Below, piece after piece: positions 26,220 through 33,185 of a DNA stretch of 64,000 bases (its first letter is position 1; each line of letters begins with the position of its first letter). Source of the DNA: Acidiflorens sp963847715. Its GTDB lineage: Bacteria; Acidobacteriota; Terriglobia; Terriglobales; Acidobacteriaceae. The notes beneath the pieces are model-generated. The model searched no databases, was not told the DNA's origin, and worked only from the letters and a program-made list of their open reading frames with translations. Position numbers and translations under genes: made by a program. Location of the stretch: assembly GCA_963847715.1 (NCBI GenBank), contig CAWKAZ010000021.1, positions 1 through 64,000 of the forward strand. Direction: 5' to 3'.

Positions 26220-26232
26220 CTGGGATCGATGT

Positions 26233-26268
26233 GGTAGAATGGTAGAGTAAGAAGGTAGACTATCTACC
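26233..26268. promoter_or_regulatory. Probable VapBC-1 operator: GGTAGA repeats and palindrome
   Basis: GGTAGA occurs at 26233-26238, 26241-26246 and 26254-26259, and the last copy forms a palindrome with TCTACC at 26263-26268. The site ends three bases before the vapB start, where antitoxin autoregulation would be expected. Confidence 0.5.
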
Positions 26269-26271
26269 AAT

Positions 26272-26532
26272 ATGAGCCTGAACATCAAGAACAAAGACGC
26301 CCACAAGCTCGCCCATCAGCTCGCCCGACTCACCGGAGAGAGCCTGACGGAAGCCGTCACCGAGGCAGTCCGCGAGCGACTCCAGCGCGTGCAGAGCAAA
26401 GACAAACAGGCCGCCAAGCTCTCCGAACGCCTTCTCGCAATCGGACGCGACTGCGCCACGCGTCTGAAGGAACCGTTTCGCTCGGGCGATCATGGCGACC
26501 TTCTCTACGACGAGAAAGGGCTGCCGAAATGA
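26272..26532 (+). CDS. VapB-type antitoxin (Rv0623/PSK_trans_fac family), module 1
   Basis: The 86-residue protein has a short N-terminal ribbon-helix-helix-like region (MSLNIKNKDAHKLAHQLARL, TGESLTEAVTEAVRERL) typical of the transcription-factor-type VapB family, and a charged C-terminal tail expected to wrap the toxin. Its last codons overlap the next gene by four bases (ATGA), the usual arrangement for translationally coupled antitoxin and toxin. The upstream GGTAGA repeats are a likely autoregulatory operator. No strong ribosome binding site is seen. Confidence 0.85.
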   Translation: MSLNIKNKDAHKLAHQLARLTGESLTEAVTEAVRERLQRVQSKDKQAAKLSERLLAIGRDCATRLKEPFRSGDHGDLLYDEKGLPK

Positions 26533-26936
26533 TTCTGGACACTTCAGCCATAATCGCCATTCTCCGGCTCGAAGCGGAAGCGCCCGAGTTCGCCAGAATC
26601 ATTGAGAAGGCGGCGAAAAGCGCTGCGCAGCCTCGTATGTCTGCGGTGAGTTATGTAGAAGCCGCAGCGGTGATCGATGGCAGCAAGGATCCGGTTGCCA
26701 GCCGACGTTTTGATGAATTGATCGAGGAGGCGCAAATCGCGATTGAGCCAGTGACCGAAGCGCAAGCTCGCTTAGCACGCCAAGCCTATCGCGACTTCGG
26801 AAAAACCAGCGGCCATCCCGCCAAATTAAATTTTGGAGATTGCTTTTCCTACGCGCTGGCGAAATCCAAAGGAGAGCCCCTTTTGTTTAAAGGTCAAGAC
26901 TTCTCACGGACGGATGTGAAGTCGGCGCGGGCGTGA
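26529..26936 (+). CDS. VapC-type PIN-domain toxin, module 1
   Basis: The 135-residue PIN domain begins MILDTSAIIAILRLE (first catalytic Asp), has YVEAAAVI with the conserved Glu, and NFGDCFSYALAKSKGEPLLFKG with the third acidic residue near the C-terminus. Such toxins cleave tRNA or other RNA when freed from the antitoxin. It overlaps vapB by four bases. The last ~150 bases of this gene are duplicated, in degraded form, at 27704-27855 beyond the second module. Confidence 0.88.
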   Translation: MILDTSAIIAILRLEAEAPEFARIIEKAAKSAAQPRMSAVSYVEAAAVIDGSKDPVASRRFDELIEEAQIAIEPVTEAQARLARQAYRDFGKTSGHPAKLNFGDCFSYALAKSKGEPLLFKGQDFSRTDVKSARA

Positions 26937-27011
26937 GTTACGAGGGTGCCCGGTCCATGCTCTGCTTGGCGGGGCCGCTAGCCTTGCAAAGATCGGCCGA
27001 TATAGCTAGAA

Positions 27012-27035
27012 TGGCATATACGTATGTATATGCCA
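27012..27035. promoter_or_regulatory. Probable VapBC-2 operator palindrome
   Basis: Perfect nine-base arms TGGCATATA (27012-27020) and TATATGCCA (27027-27035) flank CGTATG, 23 bases before the antitoxin ATG at 27059. Position and symmetry fit an AbrB-type antitoxin operator. Confidence 0.6.
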
Positions 27036-27058
27036 CAAAGTGCTCGTCGGGAGGGCGC

Positions 27059-27286
27059 ATGCAGCGCAAAGCAAAAATCTTCATGAACAACCGCAGCCAG
27101 GCCGTGCGCTTGCCCAAGGAGTTTCAATTCAGCACGCAGGAAGTGTTTATACGGAAGGAAGGAAGCGAAGTGGTCCTGTCCCCGCGACCGTTTGATTGGA
27201 CTTCCTACCTCGCTGAGGGCCCGGTTGCCTCCAGGAATTTCATGGAAGATGTTGAAGATCTTCCCGTGCAGGAACGTGAGCCGTAA
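27059..27286 (+). CDS. VapB/AbrB-type antitoxin, module 2
   Basis: ATG 27059 follows GGGAGGG. The 75-residue protein starts MQRKAKIFMNNRSQAVRLPK, the swapped-hairpin AbrB/SpoVT fold of VagC/VapB antitoxins, then EVFIRKEGSEVVLSPRP and an acidic C-terminal tail. Its TAA stop overlaps the toxin ATG by one base. The frame is open further upstream to 26933, but those residues match vapC-1 downstream sequence and not the family. A palindrome lies directly upstream. Confidence 0.87.
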   Translation: MQRKAKIFMNNRSQAVRLPKEFQFSTQEVFIRKEGSEVVLSPRPFDWTSYLAEGPVASRNFMEDVEDLPVQEREP

Positions 27287-27690
27287 TGCCGCGCTATATG
27301 CTGGACACGGACACCTGTTCCTACATCATGAAGCGCTCGAATGACGCGGTGCTCAAGCGCCTGAGTACGGTTGCCGTCAGTGATGTGTGCATTTCGGTTA
27401 TCACGAAGTCGGAACTCTTATTCGGAGTCGAGGTCTCTCCCCGGCGGCGCCAGGATGCAGCCGCGCTAAGCGTCTTTCTGAATTACATGCAGATCCTGGA
27501 CTTTCCCGACGAAGCATCTCTGCACCATGCCCGCATACGCGCTGACCTAAGAAGAAAGGGCATCATGATTGGGGCGAACGACCTGTTCATCGCGGCTCAC
27601 GCCCGCAGCCTGGGCCTGACGCTGGTTACCAACAACACACGAGAGTTTAAGCGGGTCTCCAGTTTGGTCATCGAAAATTGGACGCTTTAG
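27286..27690 (+). CDS. VapC/FitB-type PIN-domain toxin, module 2
   Basis: The 134-residue PIN protein opens MPRYMLDTDTCSYIMKR (catalytic Asp), has ISVITKSELLFGVEVS (Glu) and IGANDLFIAAHARSLGLTLVTNN with the remaining acidic residues. It is expected to be a Mg-dependent RNase neutralised by the adjacent antitoxin. It belongs to a different VapC subgroup from module 1, so the two modules are not a simple duplication of each other. Confidence 0.9.
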   Translation: MPRYMLDTDTCSYIMKRSNDAVLKRLSTVAVSDVCISVITKSELLFGVEVSPRRRQDAAALSVFLNYMQILDFPDEASLHHARIRADLRRKGIMIGANDLFIAAHARSLGLTLVTNNTREFKRVSSLVIENWTL

Positions 27691-27703
27691 GGTGCCAGGT
27701 CCC

Positions 27704-27855
27704 ATCGCGACTTCGGAAAAGCCAGCGGCCAAGTTGAATTTTGGAGATTGCTTCTCCGCTTCTCCCACGCACTGGCGAAATCCAAGGGAGAGCCCCTTTT
27801 GTTTAAAGGTCAAGACTTCTCGCGGACGGATGCGAAGTCGGGGCGGGCGTGAGTT
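27704..27855 (+). pseudogene. Degraded duplicate of the 3' end of vapC module 1
   Basis: This 152-base stretch matches 26788-26939 almost base for base (for example GAGAGCCCCTTTTGTTTAAA and TTTTGGAGATTGCTTCTCC), with a deletion near 27731 and an insertion near 27755 that break the frame. A short direct repeat (GGGTGCC-GGTCC type) is found after the first copy (26944-26957) and before this one (27690-27704). The two copies bracket the whole second module. Confidence 0.8.
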
Positions 27856-27984
27856 GGTGGCGGCAGCAGGGTAACAGCTAACGTCCTTGCCCGATTTGCA
27901 GACTCGAAACTCGTGTATCTCGCCGTATCCGTGTCGGGAAGTGGGGATTAGGCTTCGGTCATTTGGCGAAAATCGCCATATCCC

Positions 27985-29220
27985 TCACAGCCCTCGCACA
28001 CACTCCAAAATCTCGGCTTCGCTCAACGTGTGGTCGCTGGACTTCGCGCGTTTGTAAATGCGCTCCACTACTTCGTCGTTCGTCGGCAGGCCGCGGTGTT
28101 CCAGCCAGAACAGCACGTTTGATTTGCCGCTCATCGGGCCGATGTCGATGATTTGTTCCAGGCCGAAGTATTGGGCTGGGACTCCCGAATACACTGTGTT
28201 CGCCAGAACAGTGTCGTTTTTCTTGTAGGCCTTGATGACCGCAGCGGCGTGGACTCCGGTTGCGGTGCGGAAGGCGTCCTCGCCGACTACGGGATAGTTC
28301 GCAGGAATTGGAACTCCGGTCGCTGTGGAGACTTTCTCGCAATATTCTTTGAGCTTGGTCAGGTCTTGCTTGTCCCAAGGAGCGATGCCCATTAGCTTGA
28401 GGTTGACCAGCATCTGGTCCATCTGGGTGTTTCCGACCCGCTCTCCGATGCCTAGCGCGGTGGCGTGTACGCACTCGGCGCCTGCCACCAGAGCCGCCAT
28501 CGAGTTGGCTACGGCTAGGCCTCGATCGCAGTGTCCGTGCCAGTCGATACGAATTTTCGCGCCGGTTGGCTTCACGACTTGTTCGACGACGAACTTCACC
28601 AGCGCAACGGTGCCCATCGGAGTGGCGTGTCCGGCGGTGTCGCAGAGCACGAGGGTGCGCGCGCCGCAGTTGATCGCTGCTGTGTTCAACTGCTTCACGG
28701 TTTCCGGATCGCAACGCGTCGTGTCTTCGGTGACGTACATGACCTCGAGGCCTTGCGCGACCGCATACTTGACTGCCGTTTCGGTGGTGCGGAGCAGGAA
28801 GTCTCCATCCCAGCCTTCGGTGTAGCGGCGGATGGGACTGGTCCCGAGAAACGCCGCGACTTCGATAGGAAGGCCCGTCTTCTGGACGATCTCGGCGACG
28901 GGGCGAATATCGTTTTCGTGCGTCCGCGCGGCGCAGTAGGCCGTGATCTTCATCTTGTGCGCGACAATTTCGCGCGCGAGGGCGGTGACGTGCTCAACCG
29001 CGCGCGGGCCCGCTCCGGGGAGGCCGAGATCGAGCGTGTTGATGCCGAGCGCCTCCATCAAGTGGAGGATTTCGATCTTCTGCTCGATCGATGGATCACG
29101 GACAGATGGCGATTGCAGACCGTCGCGGAGTGTCTCATCGGTAAGACGCACGGGTCCGGGCGGATGCAGCGATTTAGGATAGAGCGCGTTCCAGTCGTAG
29201 ATGAGTTCGGAAGTATTCAA
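27985..29220 (-). CDS. DRE-TIM acyltransferase-like enzyme (isopropylmalate/homocitrate/citramalate synthase family)
   Basis: The protein has the HMGL-like TIM barrel with RLTDETLRDGLQS (the DRE-type metal motif near residue 26) and IDWHGHCDRGLAVANS (the HxH metal site near residue 230), followed by GIGERVGNTQMDQML. At 411 residues it has only a short C-terminal part and no full LeuA leucine-sensing domain. It would condense acetyl-CoA with a 2-oxo acid; the substrate cannot be fixed here and no leu or lys genes are adjacent. It is the last gene of a minus-strand run. Confidence 0.8.
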   Translation of the reverse strand: MNTSELIYDWNALYPKSLHPPGPVRLTDETLRDGLQSPSVRDPSIEQKIEILHLMEALGINTLDLGLPGAGPRAVEHVTALAREIVAHKMKITAYCAARTHENDIRPVAEIVQKTGLPIEVAAFLGTSPIRRYTEGWDGDFLLRTTETAVKYAVAQGLEVMYVTEDTTRCDPETVKQLNTAAINCGARTLVLCDTAGHATPMGTVALVKFVVEQVVKPTGAKIRIDWHGHCDRGLAVANSMAALVAGAECVHATALGIGERVGNTQMDQMLVNLKLMGIAPWDKQDLTKLKEYCEKVSTATGVPIPANYPVVGEDAFRTATGVHAAAVIKAYKKNDTVLANTVYSGVPAQYFGLEQIIDIGPMSGKSNVLFWLEHRGLPTNDEVVERIYKRAKSSDHTLSEAEILECVRGL

Positions 29221-29221
29221 A

Positions 29222-29256
29222 GGCAGCTGTCAGCTCTTAGTTTTCAGCTCTCAGTT
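29222..29256. repeat. CAGTTCTCA-type repeat, single arm (copy B4)
   Basis: GGCAGCTGTCAGCTCTTAG and TTTTCAGCTCTCAGTT lie just upstream of the DRE-TIM gene start. The GCAGCTGTCAG beginning is shared with copies at 19261 and 61109. Confidence 0.5.
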
Positions 29257-29307
29257 AAACCCCAATGCTCACAATTCGGAAGCAAGGCCGAATCTTAAAC
29301 CCAATCC

Positions 29308-29372
29308 AGCGCCTGAAGGCGTCGTTGCCACCCATTGCCTGTGGCATGGCTGAAGCCATGCCCTGATACAAA
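29308..29372. repeat. GC-rich hairpin repeat with CTGATACAAA tail (copy C3)
   Basis: A GCGCC-TGAA-GGCGT hairpin is followed by the palindrome GGCATGGCTGAAGCCATGCC (29343-29362) and CTGATACAAA. The same layout with a different stem is at 59343-59372. Compensating stem changes (GGCATGGCT, GGCACGGCT, GGTATCGCT) argue that the fold is what is conserved. Confidence 0.6.
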
Positions 29373-29392
29373 CCCCACGCGGACCAACGCGT

Positions 29393-29743
29393 CTAGGACT
29401 TTTTCTCTTCTTTGGGAGGGACGGTTAGCCCAAATATCGACAGCTGGCCTTTTCCCGCCACGTTCATCCCGCGCGGATCGTCGGGAGCGGGCAAATACAA
29501 GGTCTGGCAAAATTCGCAACGATAGACTTCCGTATTCGCTCCCCAGGCCTTCTCTACGCAACCGCATTCTCTTTCGAGAACGTCAGCGCCGTAGAACCAG
29601 CGCTTCAAGTGTCCGCCGCAGAACTTGCCCTTCTCGTTTTTCTCGTTGCAGGCGCGCTGGCCCGTCTTCTTGATCTTGACCTTGTGATTGGGAAGCTGAG
29701 GAACATCGCCCGTGACAGCGGTTGCCGTTTCGCCGGAAGCCAT
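29393..29743 (-). CDS. Small Cys-rich protein, probable zinc-binding, function unknown
   Basis: The 116-residue soluble protein has paired cysteines: RACNEKNEKGKFCGGH, ERECGCVEK and YRCEFCQTLYLP, which would suit one or two zinc sites. No family name is recognised. The N-terminus is Ala/Thr-rich and the C-terminus Lys/Glu-rich. It lies in a same-strand run between a DinB gene and the DRE-TIM gene, separated from both by repeat elements, so operon membership is doubtful. Confidence 0.6.
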   Translation of the reverse strand: MASGETATAVTGDVPQLPNHKVKIKKTGQRACNEKNEKGKFCGGHLKRWFYGADVLERECGCVEKAWGANTEVYRCEFCQTLYLPAPDDPRGMNVAGKGQLSIFGLTVPPKEEKKS

Positions 29744-29824
29744 GGAGTCTCCTGCGCGCCTCGATTAAAGGCCGCTTGCTGGTATTTTACTCAGGCCCGG
29801 CCTCTGGACCAAGGAGGCGCGCTG

Positions 29825-29871
29825 TTCGCCTCTCGTCGTTCGCTGTTCGTCGTTCGCTGTTCGCTTCTCGC
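29825..29871. repeat. GTCGTTCG-type repeat, single arm (copy A4)
   Basis: Tandem words TCGTCGTTCGCTGTTCGTCG resemble the left arm of the A-type palindromes. No matching right arm is seen, so this may be a decayed copy. Confidence 0.4.
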
Positions 29872-29881
29872 TACGTCCAGA

Positions 29882-30355
29882 TCAGAATTCCTTTTTTGGC
29901 GCCGCCTGATCAGCGCCAACCCGCCCAACGCTGATTTCGGCCATAAAATAATTCTCGCCCTTCATGGGCACTCCCGACATCCGCCGCAGCATGGCAATTT
30001 GCCCGACATGAGTGAGCGCATCAGCGATGGGGCCCTGAAACAATTTCTCTTCGGAGACCGCAAGCGGATTGTCGGAGGCGAGGTATGCATCGAATTTCTT
30101 TAAGGCCGCGAAGAAGCGCTCGCATTCTTTCTCCCACGGCAGCGGCAAGGAATCCTTCCAATCGCGGCGGCCTTCGGCCATCGAGAGGGCCCAATCCATC
30201 AGGTCTCCGATGTGAGCGAGAATCTTGGCCGGCGTCCGCGCGGTTTCCGGAAGACCGTAACCCGCGAAATCCGGAGCAGCGTTGCGGATGGCCTTACCTC
30301 CGCGGTAGGCAAGGGTAGCGAGAGTGTGTCGTAGTAGAGTGCGTGCGTCAGTCAT
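29882..30355 (-). CDS. DinB family protein
   Basis: This 157-residue four-helix protein has histidines in AKILAHIGDLMDWAL and DALTHVGQIAMLRR, the usual DinB/DUF664 metal-site positions, and MSGVPMKGENYFMAEI near the end, common in the DinB_2 group. It has no signal peptide, so it is cytosolic, unlike the DinB-like protein at 7474. The specific reaction is unknown; family members are metal-dependent thiol-related transferases or unassigned. Confidence 0.8.
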   Translation of the reverse strand: MTDARTLLRHTLATLAYRGGKAIRNAAPDFAGYGLPETARTPAKILAHIGDLMDWALSMAEGRRDWKDSLPLPWEKECERFFAALKKFDAYLASDNPLAVSEEKLFQGPIADALTHVGQIAMLRRMSGVPMKGENYFMAEISVGRVGADQAAPKKEF

Positions 30356-30360
30356 TTTGA

Positions 30361-30438
30361 GTTCTCAGTTGTCAGTTCTCAGTTCTCAGTAGAATCCCTC
30401 ACGCCCTTACTGAGAACTGGGAACTGAGAGCTGAGAAA
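30361..30438. repeat. Dispersed palindromic repeat, CAGTTCTCAG type (copy B5)
   Basis: The left arm 30361-30392 (GTTCTCAGTTGTCAGTTCTC and on) and the right arm 30409-30438 form a long imperfect hairpin between the aldehyde dehydrogenase and DinB genes. This is the clearest two-armed B copy. Confidence 0.75.
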
Positions 30439-30445
30439 CTGGTTT

Positions 30446-32017
30446 CTACAGTTTTCTCCGCCACAATGCTCTGGCGGCGCGCAGTCCGGCTTTCAGCTTC
30501 TGACGCAGTGGTCGCGCGTAGAGCACGTTTAACATGCTGTCCGCTTCGGCTGAGAACTCCTGCCCGTATCCGAACCACCAGACTTTTTTCATGCCGGGCG
30601 TGAGATCGCGGTCAACATACTTCACGCGCACCATTTCTTCGAGACCCCAGCGCCCGTGAGTACGGCCAATCCCGCTCGCCTTCACTCCACCGTGCGGCGC
30701 TTCGCTGATGCTGAAACAGGACACCGTATCGTTCACCATCACGGTACCAACATTGATCTGGCGCGCGAGTCGGTCGCCACGAGCCCGGTCACGCGTCCAG
30801 ACGCTCGCCGCCAAGCCAAACTCGGAATCGTTCGCCAGCCGTATGGCCTCGGCATCGCTCGTGAACGGCGCAATCGGCAGCACCGGACCAAAAGTTTCTT
30901 CCTGCATCACGCGCATGCTCTGTTCGACGTCTGCCAGCACGGTGGGCGCGTAAAACGTGGAGCCGAGATCGCGCAACCGGGTGCCTCCGGTCAGCACACG
31001 TGCGCCGTGCTGCCTCGCGTCTTCGACATGCGACTCCACAATGCGCACCTGCTTCTCGTGAATCATCGGACCAATCTCGGTGGCCGGATCCATGCCATTG
31101 CCGACGCGCAGTTTGCGCGCCTTCTCGCTGCAGGTTTCGAGAAATGCCGGATACAAACTCTGGTGGACATAACAGCGCTCGACCGACAGGCACGTCTGAC
31201 CAGCGTTGACGAACGCTCCCCAGACGGCGCCGCTCGAGGCTACGTCGACGTCAGCGTCTTCCAGCACAAGCATCGGGTCCTTGCCGCCGAGTTCGAGCAC
31301 GACGGGAAGCAGCCGTTCCGCAGCGATCTGCGCGATGCGGCGGCCCGTGGCGACGCTTCCGGTGAAGACCAGCTTGTCGATTTCGCTCTTCACCAGCGCC
31401 GACCCGGTTTCTCCTTCACCGGGCAGAACCTGAAAGATGTCTTCGGGCACTCCCGCTTCGCGCAGCAGGCGCTGCAGTTCGAGCGCGATCAGCGGCGTCA
31501 ACTCAGACGGTTTCAGGACGACAGCATTGCCTGCAACCAGCGCGGCCAAGGTTTCCGTCGCCGGGATCGAGAACGGATAATTCCAGGGCGAGATGATTCC
31601 GATGACGCCATGCGGCTCGTGGAGAATGCGTCCTGCCTTGGTCTTGACGGCGAAATTTCCGTGCGGAAGTTTTTCTTCACGCAGAATGGAGTAAGCGTTG
31701 GCGATCAAAAAGCGCGCAGCGTCGAGCACTACCAGAACCTCGGTGAGCAAGGCCTCGATCTCTGGCTTCCCTGCTTCCTGCGTGATGCGGCGGGCGATTT
31801 CAGTTTTGCGCGCGAGAAGAATCTGCTGGAACCGGTCCACCACCCGCAGACGATTGCGGACGCCCCAGGCATTCCAGTCCGGCTGAGCGACGCGGGCGCG
31901 GGCCACGGCGGCGCGTACTTCGGTGGGACCGGCGCTATCGAGTTCGCCTAAGACCTCTCCTGTAGCCGGGTTTACTGAGGCGATGCGGGAGACCGCGAAT
32001 TCCACATTCGGAGCCAT
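30446..32017 (-). CDS. Aldehyde dehydrogenase family protein
   Basis: NAD(P)-dependent aldehyde oxidation is indicated by SPWNYPFSIP, the cofactor motif VFTGSVATGR, LELGGKDPMLVL with the catalytic Glu, and AGQTCLSVERCYV with the nucleophilic Cys. The protein is about 523 residues from ATG 32017. The frame is open to 32152, but that upstream part is GC-rich repeat C5 read as protein. The C-terminal ~50 residues (VWWFGYGQEF onward) are an extension with basic ends. Substrate not predicted. truA lies directly upstream. Confidence 0.88.
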   Translation of the reverse strand: MAPNVEFAVSRIASVNPATGEVLGELDSAGPTEVRAAVARARVAQPDWNAWGVRNRLRVVDRFQQILLARKTEIARRITQEAGKPEIEALLTEVLVVLDAARFLIANAYSILREEKLPHGNFAVKTKAGRILHEPHGVIGIISPWNYPFSIPATETLAALVAGNAVVLKPSELTPLIALELQRLLREAGVPEDIFQVLPGEGETGSALVKSEIDKLVFTGSVATGRRIAQIAAERLLPVVLELGGKDPMLVLEDADVDVASSGAVWGAFVNAGQTCLSVERCYVHQSLYPAFLETCSEKARKLRVGNGMDPATEIGPMIHEKQVRIVESHVEDARQHGARVLTGGTRLRDLGSTFYAPTVLADVEQSMRVMQEETFGPVLPIAPFTSDAEAIRLANDSEFGLAASVWTRDRARGDRLARQINVGTVMVNDTVSCFSISEAPHGGVKASGIGRTHGRWGLEEMVRVKYVDRDLTPGMKKVWWFGYGQEFSAEADSMLNVLYARPLRQKLKAGLRAARALWRRKL

Positions 32018-32045
32018 TCTGCGAAGAAGTGTACGCGGGACTGGA

Positions 32046-32136
32046 CGCCCACGCCAGAGGCTCGTGGGCGCGGACATTCCTGTCCGCGGACGGTTGGGGC
32101 GCTGCCAGCACGCGGACAGGAGTGTCCGCGCCACAC
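32046..32136. repeat. GC-rich hairpin repeat (copy C5)
   Basis: It contains GGACATTCCTGTCC (32072-32085), GGACAGGAGTGTCC (32114-32127) and GCGCCACAC at the end. The element fills the gap between truA and the aldehyde dehydrogenase and reaches the truA stop codon. Confidence 0.65.
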
Positions 32137-32912
32137 TAATACTCGACCGCAACCAGATACAGGCCGCTTGCGGGCGCCGTGGGCCCAGCCGCCGTCCGCT
32201 CGCGGGCTGCGAGGATGTGCCGCAACTCGTCGCGGCTCACTGTTCCTTTGCCGACCAGCAGGAAGGTGCCAACCAGATTGCGCACCATGTGGTGCAGAAA
32301 TCCGCTGCCCCTGACCGTATAAATCAGCTCGCCACCCTCCCGAGCCCAGGCCGATGAAAAAATTGTCCGGACGTTTGTCGTCTTCCCATTCTCCTCGCCA
32401 TTGGCCGCGGCCATCCGCTCGACTCGCTCCGGATCGACCGCCGCAAACGAGGTGAAATCGTGCTCGCCTTCGACCACGGCAGCCGCCCCGTTCATCAGCG
32501 ATTCATCGAGCGGATACGGATGGTGCCACACATACCTCGCTAGAAATGGGGGACAGATCGCCTCGCGAAAAATCCGATAGCGATACGTCTTCGCGCGCGC
32601 TGACTTGCGGGCATGGAAGCCGGGAGCAGCCTCGTGCACCTCAAGCACTCGCACCGACGCAGGAAGAATGTCGTTGAGTGCGCGCAGCCAGTTTTCAGGC
32701 GGAATGGGAGACGCGGTGGCGAAGCTGGCGACCTGGGCATGCGCGTGCACTCCCGCGTCGGTCCGGCCGGAGCCCTGGGGCAGTACATTTTCGCCCGTCA
32801 AGCGTCCAATGGCTGAGGCGAGCGTGCCCTGGACGGTCGTCAGGCCGGGCTGCACCTGCCAACCCGCGAAGTCTGCACCGTCATAAGAAAGGATCAGTTT
32901 GAGATTGCGCAC
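32136..32912 (-). CDS. truA: tRNA pseudouridine(38-40) synthase
   Basis: The 258-residue protein begins MRNLKLILSYDGADFAGWQ and contains the catalytic motif GSGRTDAGVHAHAQ, with the Asp nucleophile near residue 52. FHARKSARAKTYRYRI and FLHHMVRNLVGTF complete the TruA signature. It isomerises uridines in the tRNA anticodon arm. It is the first gene of the minus-strand run that continues with the aldehyde dehydrogenase. Confidence 0.95.
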   Translation of the reverse strand: MRNLKLILSYDGADFAGWQVQPGLTTVQGTLASAIGRLTGENVLPQGSGRTDAGVHAHAQVASFATASPIPPENWLRALNDILPASVRVLEVHEAAPGFHARKSARAKTYRYRIFREAICPPFLARYVWHHPYPLDESLMNGAAAVVEGEHDFTSFAAVDPERVERMAAANGEENGKTTNVRTIFSSAWAREGGELIYTVRGSGFLHHMVRNLVGTFLLVGKGTVSRDELRHILAARERTAAGPTAPASGLYLVAVEY

Positions 32913-33185
32913 GTTCTTTTCATGCTCTTTTTCGAGTCCTCAGCCGCATCAGAATCATCGTAAGTGTTTACGAACTTTTACGGCCGTGATCACGGAAGGC
33001 ACGGCGCGGCGTCAGCTATACTATTTCACTTACAGCACTCGATGAAAAAGTTTGCCTTTCTTAAGGGTACAGGGAAAAGATTGCAAGGAACTCTTGCCTG
33101 CCGTTCTGCGTATTAAAAATGGGTTACCAGATGTGCGGACGGGTACGTCCACAAGCCGGGAAGGCCTGATCGCCTGAGTCTGACG

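Noticed and set aside
26272..27855. Toxin-antitoxin locus as part of a larger defence island
   Set aside because: Flanking genes (TPR protein, DRE-TIM enzyme) show no restriction, CRISPR, CBASS or phage-related functions.
27692..27874. 60-codon ORF over the vapC duplicate
   Set aside because: It combines frames of a degraded 3' end; its apparent start lies in the flanking direct repeat and there is no toxin N-terminus.
30656..31951. Plus-strand frame of 431 codons opposite the aldehyde dehydrogenase
   Set aside because: Shadow frame: the minus strand carries all catalytic motifs.
32018..32152. Longer aldehyde dehydrogenase start (45 extra residues)
   Set aside because: The added residues are a GC-rich dispersed repeat read as protein; ATG 32017 fits the family start.
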